DNA from: a virus
Virus record (IMG/VR): IMGVR_UViG_3300025102_000254
Coordinates: 1 to 25,629 of that record
Strand: one strand, 5' to 3'
Length of the DNA: 25,629 nt
The position numbers and the translations under genes are program-made. Below, in pieces: positions 7,358 to 16,455 of this stretch. The notes beneath the pieces were generated by a model. The model searched no databases, was not told the origin of the DNA, and saw only the letters and a program-made list of their open reading frames with translations. The number at the start of each line of letters is the position of its first letter. Position 1 is the first letter of the stretch.

Positions 7358-7512
7358 TTGTCGTTGTTTTTTAACTTCCACCACCTGTGAGCAGTATAAC
7401 CTATTGTTACCAAAAGTAAAGTTATTTTAAGAACTGGTTCTAACCAATCAAAGCTTGCAATAGTAAAAGAAGTTATATTAAAACAATATAATTTTAGATC
7501 ATCAATACCCAT
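7354..7512 (-). CDS. Small membrane protein, possible second holin or lysis accessory
   Basis: This is a 52-residue frame from the ATG at 7512 to the TGA at 7354. It has one strong membrane segment, WLEPVLKITLLLVTIGYTA (about 28-46), ending in a basic aromatic tail (HRWWKLKNNDK) that suggests the C-terminus stays in the cytosol. It is joined to both neighbours by TGATG and ATGA overlaps and lies two genes before the amidase. Size and topology fit a pinholin-like or spanin-like accessory protein, but no family match is apparent. Confidence 0.65.
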   Translation of the reverse strand: MGIDDLKLYCFNITSFTIASFDWLEPVLKITLLLVTIGYTAHRWWKLKNNDK

Positions 7513-7682
7513 CACTTATTAGCATTAAGTACAGCATTACCTTTGTAAGCTGGTGGTTCAATTTTAAAAGCAGGTTTAGTTGTTGTTGATGTTCTAGAAC
7601 CCATTGTTTTTGTAGAATTATCTACACCTGGCATTTTTTTTACAACTCCAGCTGATTTTTGTTTTTCTCCGTAACTTGGCAT
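7512..7682 (-). CDS. Small Thr/Ser/Lys-rich hypothetical protein
   Basis: This 56-residue frame runs from the ATG at 7682 to the TGA at 7512. It is basic and probably disordered, with a repeated flavour of Lys, Ser, Thr and Pro (KKMPGVDNSTKTMGSRTSTT, then KPAFKIEPPAYKG). It shares one base with the next gene (TGATG). No function can be suggested. Confidence 0.55.
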   Translation of the reverse strand: MPSYGEKQKSAGVVKKMPGVDNSTKTMGSRTSTTTKPAFKIEPPAYKGNAVLNANK

Positions 7683-7692
7683 AATTATTTTT

Positions 7693-7890
7693 TTAGTATT
7701 TACAATTCTTTTTTTGCACGGGGTATGTACCCATTTGATTACCCATTCCTGGCTGCATTGGCGGTTGTTGCACTACTTCTGTAGGATTATAATATGTTCC
7801 TGTTTGAAATTGATTTGGTATAACCGGGTTATTAGCTTGGTTTGGCATTGGTTGTATTGCTCCAAATTGTTTTATTGGTTTATCATACAT
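7693..7890 (-). CDS. Small Pro/Gln/Asn-rich hypothetical protein
   Basis: The 65-residue protein is dominated by Pro, Gln, Asn and Gly, with no predictable core. Examples are QPMPNQANNPVIPNQF and VQQPPMQPGMGNQMG. It ends in a short basic tail (KKNCKY). It looks like an intrinsically disordered virion or linker protein. It follows the winged-helix-like gene after 1 nt. Confidence 0.55.
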   Translation of the reverse strand: MYDKPIKQFGAIQPMPNQANNPVIPNQFQTGTYYNPTEVVQQPPMQPGMGNQMGTYPVQKKNCKY

Positions 7891-7891
7891 G

Positions 7892-8338
7892 TTATCTAGT
7901 TTTGTCTTTGTTAATGTTTAAAATTGAATGACTTAAAACTTTATCAATATAATTTTGGCCTTTCATTATTTTATTACTTCTTTCTGCAGTTGGAATATCT
8001 TCTTCTCCTAAAATTATTTTATATATTCTATTTAGTAATTGTTTAAATTTAAAAGAAGTTTTGTATAAATGGTATTTTTGCGTTGTTCTATTTCTTTTAC
8101 GCCAAACAATTATCCACTTGTCTTTTAATAATCTATTCCATCTTCTATTATCCCAACTATAGGAATAAACACCTTGTTTAAAATCTTGTTTAGTAAATAA
8201 TTCTAACGCGTCTAGATACATTAATAGTTCAAGGTCTGCCTCTTTAATATTACAGGTCTTTGACGCCCATTTACGTATTATTCTATAGTGTTTAAATAAA
8301 TTAAGACTTTTTAGATCTGAAGGTGTTGGTTTTCTCAT
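7892..8338 (-). CDS. Putative winged-helix (MarR-like) DNA-binding protein
   Basis: The 148-residue basic protein has a helical segment ADLELLMYLDALELFTKQDF (about 34-53), resembling the dimer or first helices of MarR-like regulators. A possible recognition-helix region, NRRWNRLLKDKW (about 68-79), is followed by a beta wing, IIVWRKRNRTTQKYHLY, and a second long helix (FKFKQLLNRIYKIIL). This order fits a winged helix. It lies just after groES, overlapping it by ATGA. It may regulate phage or host transcription. The fold assignment is by pattern only. Confidence 0.6.
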   Translation of the reverse strand: MRKPTPSDLKSLNLFKHYRIIRKWASKTCNIKEADLELLMYLDALELFTKQDFKQGVYSYSWDNRRWNRLLKDKWIIVWRKRNRTTQKYHLYKTSFKFKQLLNRIYKIILGEEDIPTAERSNKIMKGQNYIDKVLSHSILNINKDKTR

Positions 8339-8595
8339 AAAACTATTATAACATCTGACTCTCTTATAACAGAATATATTTTTTTATTTATCTCTAATAG
8401 ATTTTTACTTGCTATATCAAAATATATAGTATCACCTTTTTTAACACCTTTAACATCTGTTCCTATACTTATAACCAAAGCCTCTTGATATCTAATGTCT
8501 TCTCTTTGATTTTTACCTAAAATTAATCCACCTTCTGTTTCTACAGTTGCTGGTTCTATAGGTTGTATTATTATGTAACTACCTATAGCCTTCAT
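8335..8595 (-). CDS. groES: Co-chaperonin GroES
   Basis: The 86-residue protein fits the 10-kDa GroES ring subunit (97 residues in E. coli). It begins [15 protein letters not shown], matching the usual domain opening. The mobile loop includes GGLIL (22-26), the GroEL-binding hydrophobic tripeptide region. VKKGDTIYF (51-59) is the conserved GD strand, and it ends IRESDVIIVL. It would cap the GroEL ring to form the folding chamber. Its ATG overlaps the groEL stop (ATGA), so the pair is co-expressed, but in the order EL-ES, opposite to the usual bacterial groESL operon. Confidence 0.93.
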   Translation of the reverse strand: MKAIGSYIIIQPIEPATVETEGGLILGKNQREDIRYQEALVISIGTDVKGVKKGDTIYFDIASKNLLEINKKIYSVIRESDVIIVL

Positions 8596-10133
8596 ACTCT
8601 TAGGTTATTTATTACACAATCGGTAGATATTATTGTAGTAGCTACAGAAGCCGCGTTTTTTAGTGCGCTTTTAGTAACTAATAAAGGATCTATTATTCCG
8701 GACTTTACCATACTTACCGTTTTACCTGTAACCACATTTATTCCTTTACCATTACCTGTGGGTAAAGATATATTATCTATACCAGCGTTTTTAAGTATTG
8801 TTTCAAATGGAGCACAACAAGCGTCTAATAAAACTTGTTCTCCAACGCTTGTAGCTTTAACATTGCTTGCTGCGTTTAGCAGCGCAATGCCTCCTCCTGG
8901 AACTATACCTTCCTTAATTGCGGCTTTTGTAGCACAAATAGCATCTTCAACTCTATCTTTTTTCTCCTTAAGTTCGACTTCTGAATTAGCACCTACCTTA
9001 ACTATAGCTACTTTTCCACTTAGCCTTGATAATCTTTTTTCGTATCTTAACTTTAAGCTAGTGTTAGCTGTTTCATTTATTTGATTACGTAGCTTTTTTA
9101 TTAAGTCGTTAACTTCTTGAGAAACTTCATCAACTTGAATTATTGTTTCCACTCTATTACTTATAGACTTTTTACATCTACCTAAAGCTTCTGTACTTAT
9201 TAAATCTATATCATCGCCTAGATTTTCGTTTATTACAGTAGAACCTGTAAGTAAAGCTAAGTCATCTAAAACTTCTTTTCTATTAATACCGTGAATAGGA
9301 GCATCTATAATATTTACTTTTATATTACCTTTAACTTTATTCATTGCTAATGCTGTCATCACTTGAGGTTCTACGTCAGCTATTATTAATAAAGATTCTT
9401 TTTCCTTTATAACGTGTTCTAGTATGCTTTGTATTTTTCTAATGTTTTCAATTTTATTATCTAAAATTAAAACTAAAGGATTTTCTAGTTCAGCAGTATC
9501 TTTATCAGTATGTGTTACAAAATGAGAATTCTGATAACCAGCTTCGTATTGTACTCCTTCTATTTTTTCAATAACAGTTTCAGGAGAATCATTAGTCTCC
9601 ATCATCACTATACCTGTTTCGTCAACAGCTTTGAAGGCTTCACTTATTAATTCACCCAACTTTAAATCGTTATTGGCTGATATGGTAGCTACTTGTTTTA
9701 TTTTTTCACCTCGTACTGGTAAGGTTACTTTCTCAAGATAATGCACTACTTTTTCAACAGCCAAATTAATTCCCTCTTTTAATTGTCTTGGTGATTCTGA
9801 TTTTATTTTTTTGTAAGCTTCATTTAATATAGCGTGTGCTAAAACAGTTGCTGTTGTAGTTCCGTCTCCGGCTTCTGTAACTGTTTTTCTAGCCGCTTCT
9901 TTTAAAAGCTTAGCTCCCATGTTTTCTACAGGATCTAAAAGTATTACACTATTAGCAACCGTAACACCATCTTTTGTTATTTGAGGATTGCCACGATCAT
10001 CCTCCATTATAACACATTTTCCACTAGCTCCTAGTGTAGAGCTAACGGCTTTTGTTAACTTCTCTATACCTTCGTATATTTTATTTTTAGCATCATCACC
10101 GAAGTTAAGATGCTTTACTATAGTCTCATTCAT
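8592..10133 (-). CDS. groEL: Chaperonin GroEL
   Basis: The 513-residue protein is a full-length group I chaperonin, close to the usual 540-548 residues. Equatorial ATP-site features are intact: TLGASG (33-38), ITKDGV with Asp55, and [13 protein letters not shown] with Asp90. The later [22 protein letters not shown] block includes the catalytic Asp region matching E. coli Asp398. The C-terminus stops at [10 protein letters not shown] and lacks the GGM repeat tail found in bacterial GroEL. It would fold phage proteins, most plausibly the large capsid and fibre proteins made from the same operon. A plain host-derived copy would be expected to keep the tail; its absence and the compact arrangement suggest long phage residence. 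Confidence 0.96.
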   Translation of the reverse strand: MNETIVKHLNFGDDAKNKIYEGIEKLTKAVSSTLGASGKCVIMEDDRGNPQITKDGVTVANSVILLDPVENMGAKLLKEAARKTVTEAGDGTTTATVLAHAILNEAYKKIKSESPRQLKEGINLAVEKVVHYLEKVTLPVRGEKIKQVATISANNDLKLGELISEAFKAVDETGIVMMETNDSPETVIEKIEGVQYEAGYQNSHFVTHTDKDTAELENPLVLILDNKIENIRKIQSILEHVIKEKESLLIIADVEPQVMTALAMNKVKGNIKVNIIDAPIHGINRKEVLDDLALLTGSTVINENLGDDIDLISTEALGRCKKSISNRVETIIQVDEVSQEVNDLIKKLRNQINETANTSLKLRYEKRLSRLSGKVAIVKVGANSEVELKEKKDRVEDAICATKAAIKEGIVPGGGIALLNAASNVKATSVGEQVLLDACCAPFETILKNAGIDNISLPTGNGKGINVVTGKTVSMVKSGIIDPLLVTKSALKNAASVATTIISTDCVINNLRV

Positions 10134-10158
10134 TGGATTAAATTAAATTAAATTTGTT

Positions 10159-10491
10159 TTATTGGGGTGTCCAGGGTACTCCTTCTTCAGTAGTAGGAGT
10201 TAAAGCAGCTATAGCTTGGTTAAGCTTTGCTTCTGCCACTTGCTCTTTTTTAAGTTTAAGTTCATCACCTATTTCTGTAAATACCCAACTTAATACTTCT
10301 TGTTCAGTAAGATTTTCAAATGGTATAAAATCAGGTCCTATTTCTCCTGTAAATTTAGCACTTATTAATGTTGTACCATATACTTTCTTATTATCTACAG
10401 TTTCTGAAGCGTCACATCTACAACCAGCTTTGTATACATAGCCTGTATTAGTAATTCTTTCCAGTGTAGATACCGTCCATTTGACTTCCAT
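10159..10491 (-). CDS. Small conserved marine-phage protein (DUF7936-like)
   Basis: The 110-residue protein begins MEVKWTVSTLERITNTGYV, has a beta-rich middle (GCRCDASETVDNKKVYGTT), then an acidic helix (FIPFENLTEQEVLSWVF) and ends EEGVPWTPQ. The W-x-(I/V)-x-x-L-E-R opening, the LT-x-x-(D/E)-V-x-x-W helix and the closing GVPW are the hallmark pattern I recall for DUF7936 proteins found beside tail genes in cyanophages and other marine phages. The function is unknown; a structural or assembly role is inferred from the fibre-gene context. The family name is from memory and should be confirmed. Confidence 0.65.
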   Translation of the reverse strand: MEVKWTVSTLERITNTGYVYKAGCRCDASETVDNKKVYGTTLISAKFTGEIGPDFIPFENLTEQEVLSWVFTEIGDELKLKKEQVAEAKLNQAIAALTPTTEEGVPWTPQ

Positions 10492-10526
10492 ATTATTTAT
10501 ATATTACTTATTTTTATTATTTTTTA

Positions 10527-12938
10527 CTATCCAACTGTTTGTAATACTATACATAACCTGGCTGGATCATTAGGTGTATTACTTCCTACGCCTTCTGATT
10601 CTACGTAAACATCACCGTGTTTTAAGCCAGCTGCAACGGCTTCAGCATTGTTTGCAAAACAATAATTACCAGCTCCAGCTTCAGCGTCTCCTTTAACACT
10701 ATCGTTAAATGCCGATGCAATATCTGTACCAAAACTTATTAAATTTTTAAAAGCTACATTACCTGCCGCTCCTTTGTTTCTTTGATTTGCATTTTTACCT
10801 AAAGCTAATCCACCATTAGATCCTTTTGTATTATACCCTAATGTTACTGATTCAAATGCGCCTATACTTAAAGCGCCAATATTTACTGAGTTCGCAGGAA
10901 TAGTACCCGTAGTATCGTTATAAGCTTCGTTACCTATGATAACAGTATTGCTTAAAACACCTGTTATTGTTCCATTACCATATTGAGCTCTTTGACCTAT
11001 TATAACGTTATTAGAATCAACAGCCGTCATACCTGCTTGACATCCTAAAAGTACGTTAGCTCTACCTGTTGTTAGATTAACACCTGTTTCAGACCCCACC
11101 ATAACATTCGCGTTAGCTGTTCCATCTGTAGTACCTGCTAATTCTCTTGCAGACTCGTCCCCAATAGCAATGTTACTTTGATTAGTATAATGTGTTTGGT
11201 TGTATGATCTTAAAGCAAGGTGCCCAATAGCTATATTACTATTGGATCTCAAACGTCTACCTGTTTGATGACCTATACATATGTTTCTATCAACTGCCTG
11301 TAGAGGAAGACCTGAGCCGCCATCATAACCAGCTTCTAACATCGGTTGATTACCTATGGCTATATTGTTTTGACCACGTGAATCTCCACTTACATCACCT
11401 CTTCCCGCTTCATAACCTATAAAATAATTGTAAGCATCTTCACCGTTATTATCGTCCCAAAACTCTCCAGCTTCAAAACCTATAGATATACCGTTTGTGT
11501 TGCTGCTTGATTGATAACCTATAGCTATAGCACCTGAACCTACAGTAGTTTGATAGCCTATTGCAGTATTATATATTTGGGTTTGCAGTTTTGGAGAACA
11601 TCGATAACCTATAGATAAGCCAACCCCGTTACTCCATGATTCTGTTCCAAAAACAAATCCAGCATCTCCTGATGAGTAAGAATTATATCCTATTACTATG
11701 TTTGGGAAACCAGTAGACTTCTGTAAAGTATTACTTCCAGCGCCCGCTCCTATCATTATATCTCTCCAACCTACTAGATTACCAGCACCAGCACCTATAA
11801 CTACAGAGTTATAATTTGCAAAAAATGAAGCAGCTCCACCAGGTGGATTTGCAATGTGTCCAGAATCTTTACCAATAACTACAGATCCCCTTAGCCAACT
11901 ACCAGAAGGATCACTATTAGCACCTTCTCCAATAACTACAAATTCACTTGTATTTGCTAAATCATTCGGCACTTGTTTAACGGCACTTTTTCCAATTGTT
12001 ACTGAGCGGTTTGCTGTGTGAGCCCCTTCATTATCACTACCTAATATAAGTGATCTAACTTGCCTACTATATATTTCTGTTAGAAAGTTTATTTCATTAC
12101 CAACTTCACCCACTTGCATGTAAGTATCTTCATCACCAATAACGCTAAAGTAATTGCTATCAGGAATGTTACTGGCTTCTAATATATCAGATTCTATAGG
12201 AGAGTTTGATGCATCACCAGACCACATTTTATTATGATTAAGAGTTAGCCCAGATGCACCACCACCATCAATAGTCAATTCTTTTAATGCAGAATTTAAA
12301 GTAGTAGTTATACCATTTGTACCTTTAAACTTTAAAGTTTGAGTTGTAAGACCTGTAGATATAACAGCTGTGTTTGGTGTCGCAGCATCATCAGATACAG
12401 TGAAAGAACCATTATTAGCTATTCTTACTGTGTAGGGCGAAGTTGTCGAGGGACCAACACCAACAGTAATTCCAGTACCTGAAGCTGCAAAATTTACTTG
12501 TTCCGCAGCTGACACAATTCTAGTTGTAGTAGAATCTCCTAAAATCCAGTTATAAGCTGGCCCTGCTCCACCTGGTATACTAACTGTAACGTCATCTCCT
12601 ACGTTACTTATTAAAACTCCAGATCCAATAAAATCGTAAGATGCTGTATTAGTAGTAATTGGTGTTCCTGCATATTTAGTTTCTAAAGAACTACCACTAC
12701 CACTTCCTTTTACTACTAAGTCAGTGTCTAATATTCCACCTTTATACCAATACTCCACAATATCAGCCCCAGCTATTATTAATCCAACTGTTAAACCTTC
12801 AAATCTTACTCCAGAACCTACAGCAGTGTTAGCTGCTAATTTAGCTGCAGTTACATCCACACCTGAGTATGGTCCGTATTTAACATCTACTGGAGCGTTT
12901 GTAGCTACGTTTAGGTTATCACTTAAAACTATTGCCAT
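10527..12938 (-). CDS. Tail fibre/adhesin with YadA-head-like IGxxA repeats
   Basis: The 803-residue protein starts with a fibre head shared by marine phages (VKYGPY at 19-24, VEYWYKGGILDTDLVVKG at 61-78). A beta-rich stalk reaches to about residue 295. From about 297 to 745 it carries around twenty loose repeats of the type I/V-x-IG-x-x-A/S-G or -S: VVIGEGA, SVVIGAGAG, IAIGYQSS, FIGYEAG, ICIGHQTG, VIIGQRA and LALGKNA. This is the signature of the left-handed parallel beta-roll in trimeric YadA-like heads. The last part (FNDSVKGDAEAGAGNYCFAN, about 757-776) is probably the C-terminal tip. The likely role is a trimeric receptor-binding fibre. It is the longest gene in the window. Confidence 0.8.
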   Translation of the reverse strand: MAIVLSDNLNVATNAPVDVKYGPYSGVDVTAAKLAANTAVGSGVRFEGLTVGLIIAGADIVEYWYKGGILDTDLVVKGSGSGSSLETKYAGTPITTNTASYDFIGSGVLISNVGDDVTVSIPGGAGPAYNWILGDSTTTRIVSAAEQVNFAASGTGITVGVGPSTTSPYTVRIANNGSFTVSDDAATPNTAVISTGLTTQTLKFKGTNGITTTLNSALKELTIDGGGASGLTLNHNKMWSGDASNSPIESDILEASNIPDSNYFSVIGDEDTYMQVGEVGNEINFLTEIYSRQVRSLILGSDNEGAHTANRSVTIGKSAVKQVPNDLANTSEFVVIGEGANSDPSGSWLRGSVVIGKDSGHIANPPGGAASFFANYNSVVIGAGAGNLVGWRDIMIGAGAGSNTLQKSTGFPNIVIGYNSYSSGDAGFVFGTESWSNGVGLSIGYRCSPKLQTQIYNTAIGYQTTVGSGAIAIGYQSSSNTNGISIGFEAGEFWDDNNGEDAYNYFIGYEAGRGDVSGDSRGQNNIAIGNQPMLEAGYDGGSGLPLQAVDRNICIGHQTGRRLRSNSNIAIGHLALRSYNQTHYTNQSNIAIGDESARELAGTTDGTANANVMVGSETGVNLTTGRANVLLGCQAGMTAVDSNNVIIGQRAQYGNGTITGVLSNTVIIGNEAYNDTTGTIPANSVNIGALSIGAFESVTLGYNTKGSNGGLALGKNANQRNKGAAGNVAFKNLISFGTDIASAFNDSVKGDAEAGAGNYCFANNAEAVAAGLKHGDVYVESEGVGSNTPNDPARLCIVLQTVG

Positions 12939-12940
12939 AA

Positions 12941-14320
12941 TTAACTATTCTTTAATTGTAATGTTGTAGTATCTGATGATTTTAAAGCAACATATATTTT
13001 ATAATTTACACCACTCCACAAAGTAGTAGTAATAGACTGTGTGTCAGGATCGGAAAACAAATTTCTATTAGGATCGCTAAAGCTTGTTCCACCAATTGAT
13101 CCATTGTTTAATGCGTTTTCAAACCAAACTGTTTTATCATTTGATGTGGCTGGTGTTGCAAACCACATAAAATCAACCCCAGCAGTACCATTAAAAGCTG
13201 CTGATATATTCCCGCTTGAACTAGCAACTTCCTTAGTTGCAGTACTAGTTGGGCTTTGTATTTCAGCAACAACCTCAGCTACAGCTGTAGCATAATTAGT
13301 CCAGTTAGAAGTAGATAATCCCCAAAACCAAGGATATATTCCGGTAACACCTATGTTATTTGGAGTCTTTGATCCAACTCCTATAGCAGGACCAGAATCA
13401 GTTCCTGTACTATCCTTTAATTCATTACCTGCACTATATCCTATAGAAGAAGTATAACTAACATTTCCCAAAGGCATGATAAAATTGTCAGTTGCGGTGA
13501 AAGTATATTTTTTATTAGGAATGTTAGCGTTTGTATACCCAAATTGAGGGTCTAAGTTAGTCACTGGAGTTTCAGCAACATTTCCAACTGCTAAGCTTCC
13601 AGATAATGAACTTGTTATAGTAGGCGGAACACCATCCCAACCTCCAGAGTCGTTTTTAATTAATGCTAAAGTAATTATATTACTAACTTGAACTCCTACT
13701 TCTACAGTAGGTGGCGTCTGACTATCTGCTAAACTAGCAGTAGGAACTTCATATTCTGGAGCCAAAGTTGGAAACAATAATTTATTTAAAACATCTGTTG
13801 TAGATAATCCTACAAAATCTGCAGCTGTTAAATTATTTAAGTCATTAACATTGATAGCTACGGAAGTAGTAGGATCTATATTAGTATTATAAGCACTTGT
13901 AACTTCAGCTTTAGTAGTTGGATTTCCTGGATCTACTGTAAAATTTGAAATATCCATTGCTAATTCAGTGGCGTTTTGTATATCAGCAGTTGAACCATCT
14001 GTTTTTACACCTGTTATATTTATACTACCACCTGGACCACTACCCCCTGCAAACTCTGTCCAATCAGTTGCTTGTGTTGTACTTCCTGCAGGATTAGTAG
14101 TTAATATATATAGTTTACTTGTATCTTGTTGATACACGGCCATTCCTATCTCTCTACGTTGTTCTGTAAGTTTTCCACTAATACCTAATCTTTCATCTTG
14201 ATTAGCTACTGTTCTATATCCTCCATACCCATACGTATCTAAATGTGTAGGAAATTCAGCTATAAAGCCTCCGCCATTAGCTCCAGTGGGTCCTATGTTA
14301 TTTGTAATCTCTACTGCCAT
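12941..14320 (-). CDS. Modular tail-fibre protein sharing a domain with its neighbour
   Basis: The 459-residue protein opens with a fibre-associated module (GGYRTVANQDERLGI at 33-47, MAVYQQDTSKLYIL at 60-73). A Gly/Ser linker and a beta-rich body follow. Residues about 176-214 (VLNKLLFPTLAPEY, PPTVEVGVQVS) and WFWGLS (331-336) parallel IMNRIFYPYQEPAF, PTSLEVGTSVT and WYWGVS in the next-upstream gene, so the C-terminal halves are paralogous. There is no enzymatic motif. It is probably a receptor-binding or adaptor fibre. It ends 2 nt before the YadA-like fibre start. Confidence 0.7.
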   Translation of the reverse strand: MAVEITNNIGPTGANGGGFIAEFPTHLDTYGYGGYRTVANQDERLGISGKLTEQRREIGMAVYQQDTSKLYILTTNPAGSTTQATDWTEFAGGSGPGGSINITGVKTDGSTADIQNATELAMDISNFTVDPGNPTTKAEVTSAYNTNIDPTTSVAINVNDLNNLTAADFVGLSTTDVLNKLLFPTLAPEYEVPTASLADSQTPPTVEVGVQVSNIITLALIKNDSGGWDGVPPTITSSLSGSLAVGNVAETPVTNLDPQFGYTNANIPNKKYTFTATDNFIMPLGNVSYTSSIGYSAGNELKDSTGTDSGPAIGVGSKTPNNIGVTGIYPWFWGLSTSNWTNYATAVAEVVAEIQSPTSTATKEVASSSGNISAAFNGTAGVDFMWFATPATSNDKTVWFENALNNGSIGGTSFSDPNRNLFSDPDTQSITTTLWSGVNYKIYVALKSSDTTTLQLKNS

Positions 14321-14321
14321 G

Positions 14322-15815
14322 TTATATACTTATTGATGTTGCAACATTAATACCACCTTGTTTTACTGCTGTTCTATATACTCTATAATCTATAGCGTTG
14401 CCTAATCCACCGTTTACAGGTACATTACTTACTATCGTATAAAATCTAAAATCATTGCTACCACCTTGATCTAAAGTGTATGGGGCACCTGCATTTGTAT
14501 CAACATTGTTACTACCCAACTGCCAACTAATTAGATTACCCCATGAAGGAATGTTTGGAAATGCTACATACCAATATTCGTTAGTTGCAGTAAATGATTT
14601 AGTTCCGCTTCTGCTGTTTCCTAATACTCCTGTAAGTAAAGTGGGAATTTGTATATTACTTAAAGTAGGAAGCGCGCTAACACCCCAATACCACTTGTAG
14701 TACCATCTAATAGTGAATTTAGAAGCATTACTAAAAAACACCGTTGGCCCTGAAGGATTATCAGCTGTAGTTGTAGCTCTTGCTTGCCATGAATGAGTAG
14801 TAGCGGTAGCTGGTTGTATATTTAATCCTATATCAGCTGCAACTGTAGGTGTAATAGACGCTCCAGTTACAAGCGGATTTGTTGCGCCACTATTTATAGG
14901 ATTAGTTATATCGTTTATTTCTAGCGTATTTGGCTCAACATTTGCAGCGTACGAGTTGAAAGACCATGTAAAGTTTCTAGGACCACCAGTAACTGATGTA
15001 CCCACTTCTAATGATGTAGGTTGACCAACCATAGAAAAACTAGTAAACGCTGGTTCTTGGTATGGATAAAATATTCTGTTCATTATTTCAGTTAATGTCC
15101 AACCTCTATATATTGGGTTACCTTGAGCATCAACTCCGTCTGGAAGAGCAGCCCAATTTGAACCTAGTTCAACACCACCTACAGGCGCTGTAATAGACAC
15201 AGTTAGTGGATTTGAGTAAGAAACTGTTGAAGTTGTAGCAGCTGGAGGGCTTGTGGACAGCTGGAATGTGTTAGCTAGAAAAGAAACGTAGTAAGTTAAG
15301 CCAGCAGTTATAAAATCTGCGTCAATTGGACTTATAACACCACTAGAATCTGCTGTTTCTAGCGGAAAAGCACCAATTCCATCAATATTAAGCGTAGGTC
15401 CGGCTAAAGTGTTGCTATTTGCAAAAATTATTTTGTAAATAACATCAACTGAGTACTGTGTTATTGGTGGAGTTGCTACTCCTGTGTAATTATTGGCCAC
15501 ATATGAGCTAGCATCTACTGAAATTATCTCTGTTGGGATGACAGGTACCGCATCGGGTTGAGCACACCACGTGTTTGTCGATGTGCTGAAGACTAATATG
15601 TCACCATCCTGCAGTGTTACCGCGGAAGGAGGGCAAAAGTTTTTACCAAAAAGCTTAAAATCACTTATTTCTATTATTTCTGGAAAAAATGAAGCTAAAT
15701 CTTTTAAGTATACACTTTTAGTAGGCCTACCTGAGCGATTATCACTTAATATAAATAGCTGTTCTCCATCTAAGGCGGAAGCTTCTATCCGTGGATAGCT
15801 GTATATTATGGCCAT
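14322..15815 (-). CDS. Modular tail-fibre protein, MAIIYSYPRI head
   Basis: The 497-residue protein has an N-terminal head (about 1-50) beginning MAIIYSYPRI, shared with the first gene of the operon. This head is likely the virion-attachment part. A beta-rich region follows (about 95-190), then the GWTLTEIMNRIFYPYQEPAF module (238-257) and an Ig-like segment (PTSLEVGTSVTGGPRNFTW). WYYKWYWGVS (371-380) falls in the paralogous block shared with the neighbour at 12941-14320. It combines modules from both neighbours, a common result of fibre-gene recombination. Its role is host recognition by inference. Confidence 0.7.
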   Translation of the reverse strand: MAIIYSYPRIEASALDGEQLFILSDNRSGRPTKSVYLKDLASFFPEIIEISDFKLFGKNFCPPSAVTLQDGDILVFSTSTNTWCAQPDAVPVIPTEIISVDASSYVANNYTGVATPPITQYSVDVIYKIIFANSNTLAGPTLNIDGIGAFPLETADSSGVISPIDADFITAGLTYYVSFLANTFQLSTSPPAATTSTVSYSNPLTVSITAPVGGVELGSNWAALPDGVDAQGNPIYRGWTLTEIMNRIFYPYQEPAFTSFSMVGQPTSLEVGTSVTGGPRNFTWSFNSYAANVEPNTLEINDITNPINSGATNPLVTGASITPTVAADIGLNIQPATATTHSWQARATTTADNPSGPTVFFSNASKFTIRWYYKWYWGVSALPTLSNIQIPTLLTGVLGNSRSGTKSFTATNEYWYVAFPNIPSWGNLISWQLGSNNVDTNAGAPYTLDQGGSNDFRFYTIVSNVPVNGGLGNAIDYRVYRTAVKQGGINVATSISI

Positions 15816-15821
15816 TTCGCG

Positions 15822-16304
15822 TTAATTGATAGGTGTTAACTCAAAAGCATACCACTTAGCCTGATCGCCGCAAGCATTTCGATTCATAAATACCTCTAAG
15901 CGGCAGTCCTCGGTGTTATATCTCAAAGCGCAGTCAAAACCACCTGCCGGTCTTTCTGCTGTAGTGCCTTGAGGTAGTATTATAGCTCCTGTAGATCTTT
16001 TACTCCCAACAACTGTTTTGTTGTTCTTATCGGGATCACCTACAAAAATCTCGTTAGCATCACATGATAAGTCTAATGTGACTTTACCCGTAGCATTTGG
16101 TCCAGTAGAGGTTATTTCTAAATTATTATCTTGATTTAATATTTGAGAAACTCCTGCAGCGCCACTACTATTAAACATATATGATGTTAATTGAGAAACA
16201 CTCATAGCTCTTGTAGGAAAACCTTCTTCGCTCATGTCACATATGGGTAATAGATCTGAACCATTAATAGTGCTAATACGTGGATATGAATATATTATTG
16301 CCAT
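15822..16304 (-). CDS. Short tail-fibre protein, first gene of the late operon
   Basis: The 160-residue protein has the MAIIYSYPRI head (1-10) in common with the next gene, followed by a different beta body. Its C-terminal part reads ILPQGTTAERPAGGFDCALR, then YNTEDCRLEVFMNRN and KWYAFEL, a very common fibre tip pattern (LPxGTTxxRP...RYNTxxxxLEVF...W). The four cysteines at and after the tip could be coincidental. It is preceded by a 5-prime leader containing the TGACA hairpin element. The A-rich bases before the ATG lack a Shine-Dalgarno match. It is likely a short fibre or an adaptor for the longer ones. Confidence 0.75.
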   Translation of the reverse strand: MAIIYSYPRISTINGSDLLPICDMSEEGFPTRAMSVSQLTSYMFNSSGAAGVSQILNQDNNLEITSTGPNATGKVTLDLSCDANEIFVGDPDKNNKTVVGSKRSTGAIILPQGTTAERPAGGFDCALRYNTEDCRLEVFMNRNACGDQAKWYAFELTPIN

Positions 16305-16376
16305 GTTTTTTGTTTAAATTTTTAATATCTTGTATATTAATAGTTATTCACATATTTTATTTGTTTTTTACAAGTG

Positions 16377-16418
16377 TGACACTAGCTACTTATTAGTATA
16401 CCTAACACCCTATTGTCA
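16377..16418 (-). ncRNA. TGACA...TGTCA hairpin element, copy A (late leader)
   Basis: On the minus strand the 42-nt element folds as TGACA/TGTCA, TAG/CTA and TGTTA/TAATA (one G-U pair) around a short loop. The plus strand would have an A-C mismatch instead, so the minus-strand RNA is the better folder. It shares blocks TGACAATAG, TGTTA, TATACTAA, AAG, CTA and TGTCACACT with copy B at 17266-17308. It lies in the leader of the leftward operon. It could be an RNA processing site, a regulatory hairpin or a DNA operator. Confidence 0.6.
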
Positions 16419-16455
16419 CTATTTTAAAAAAATTATAATATATATAGAAGTAAAG

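Noticed and set aside
8563-9084. 173-residue plus-strand frame
   Set aside because: It lies antisense to the intact groEL gene; low-complexity Ser/Thr/Leu composition is typical of a shadow.
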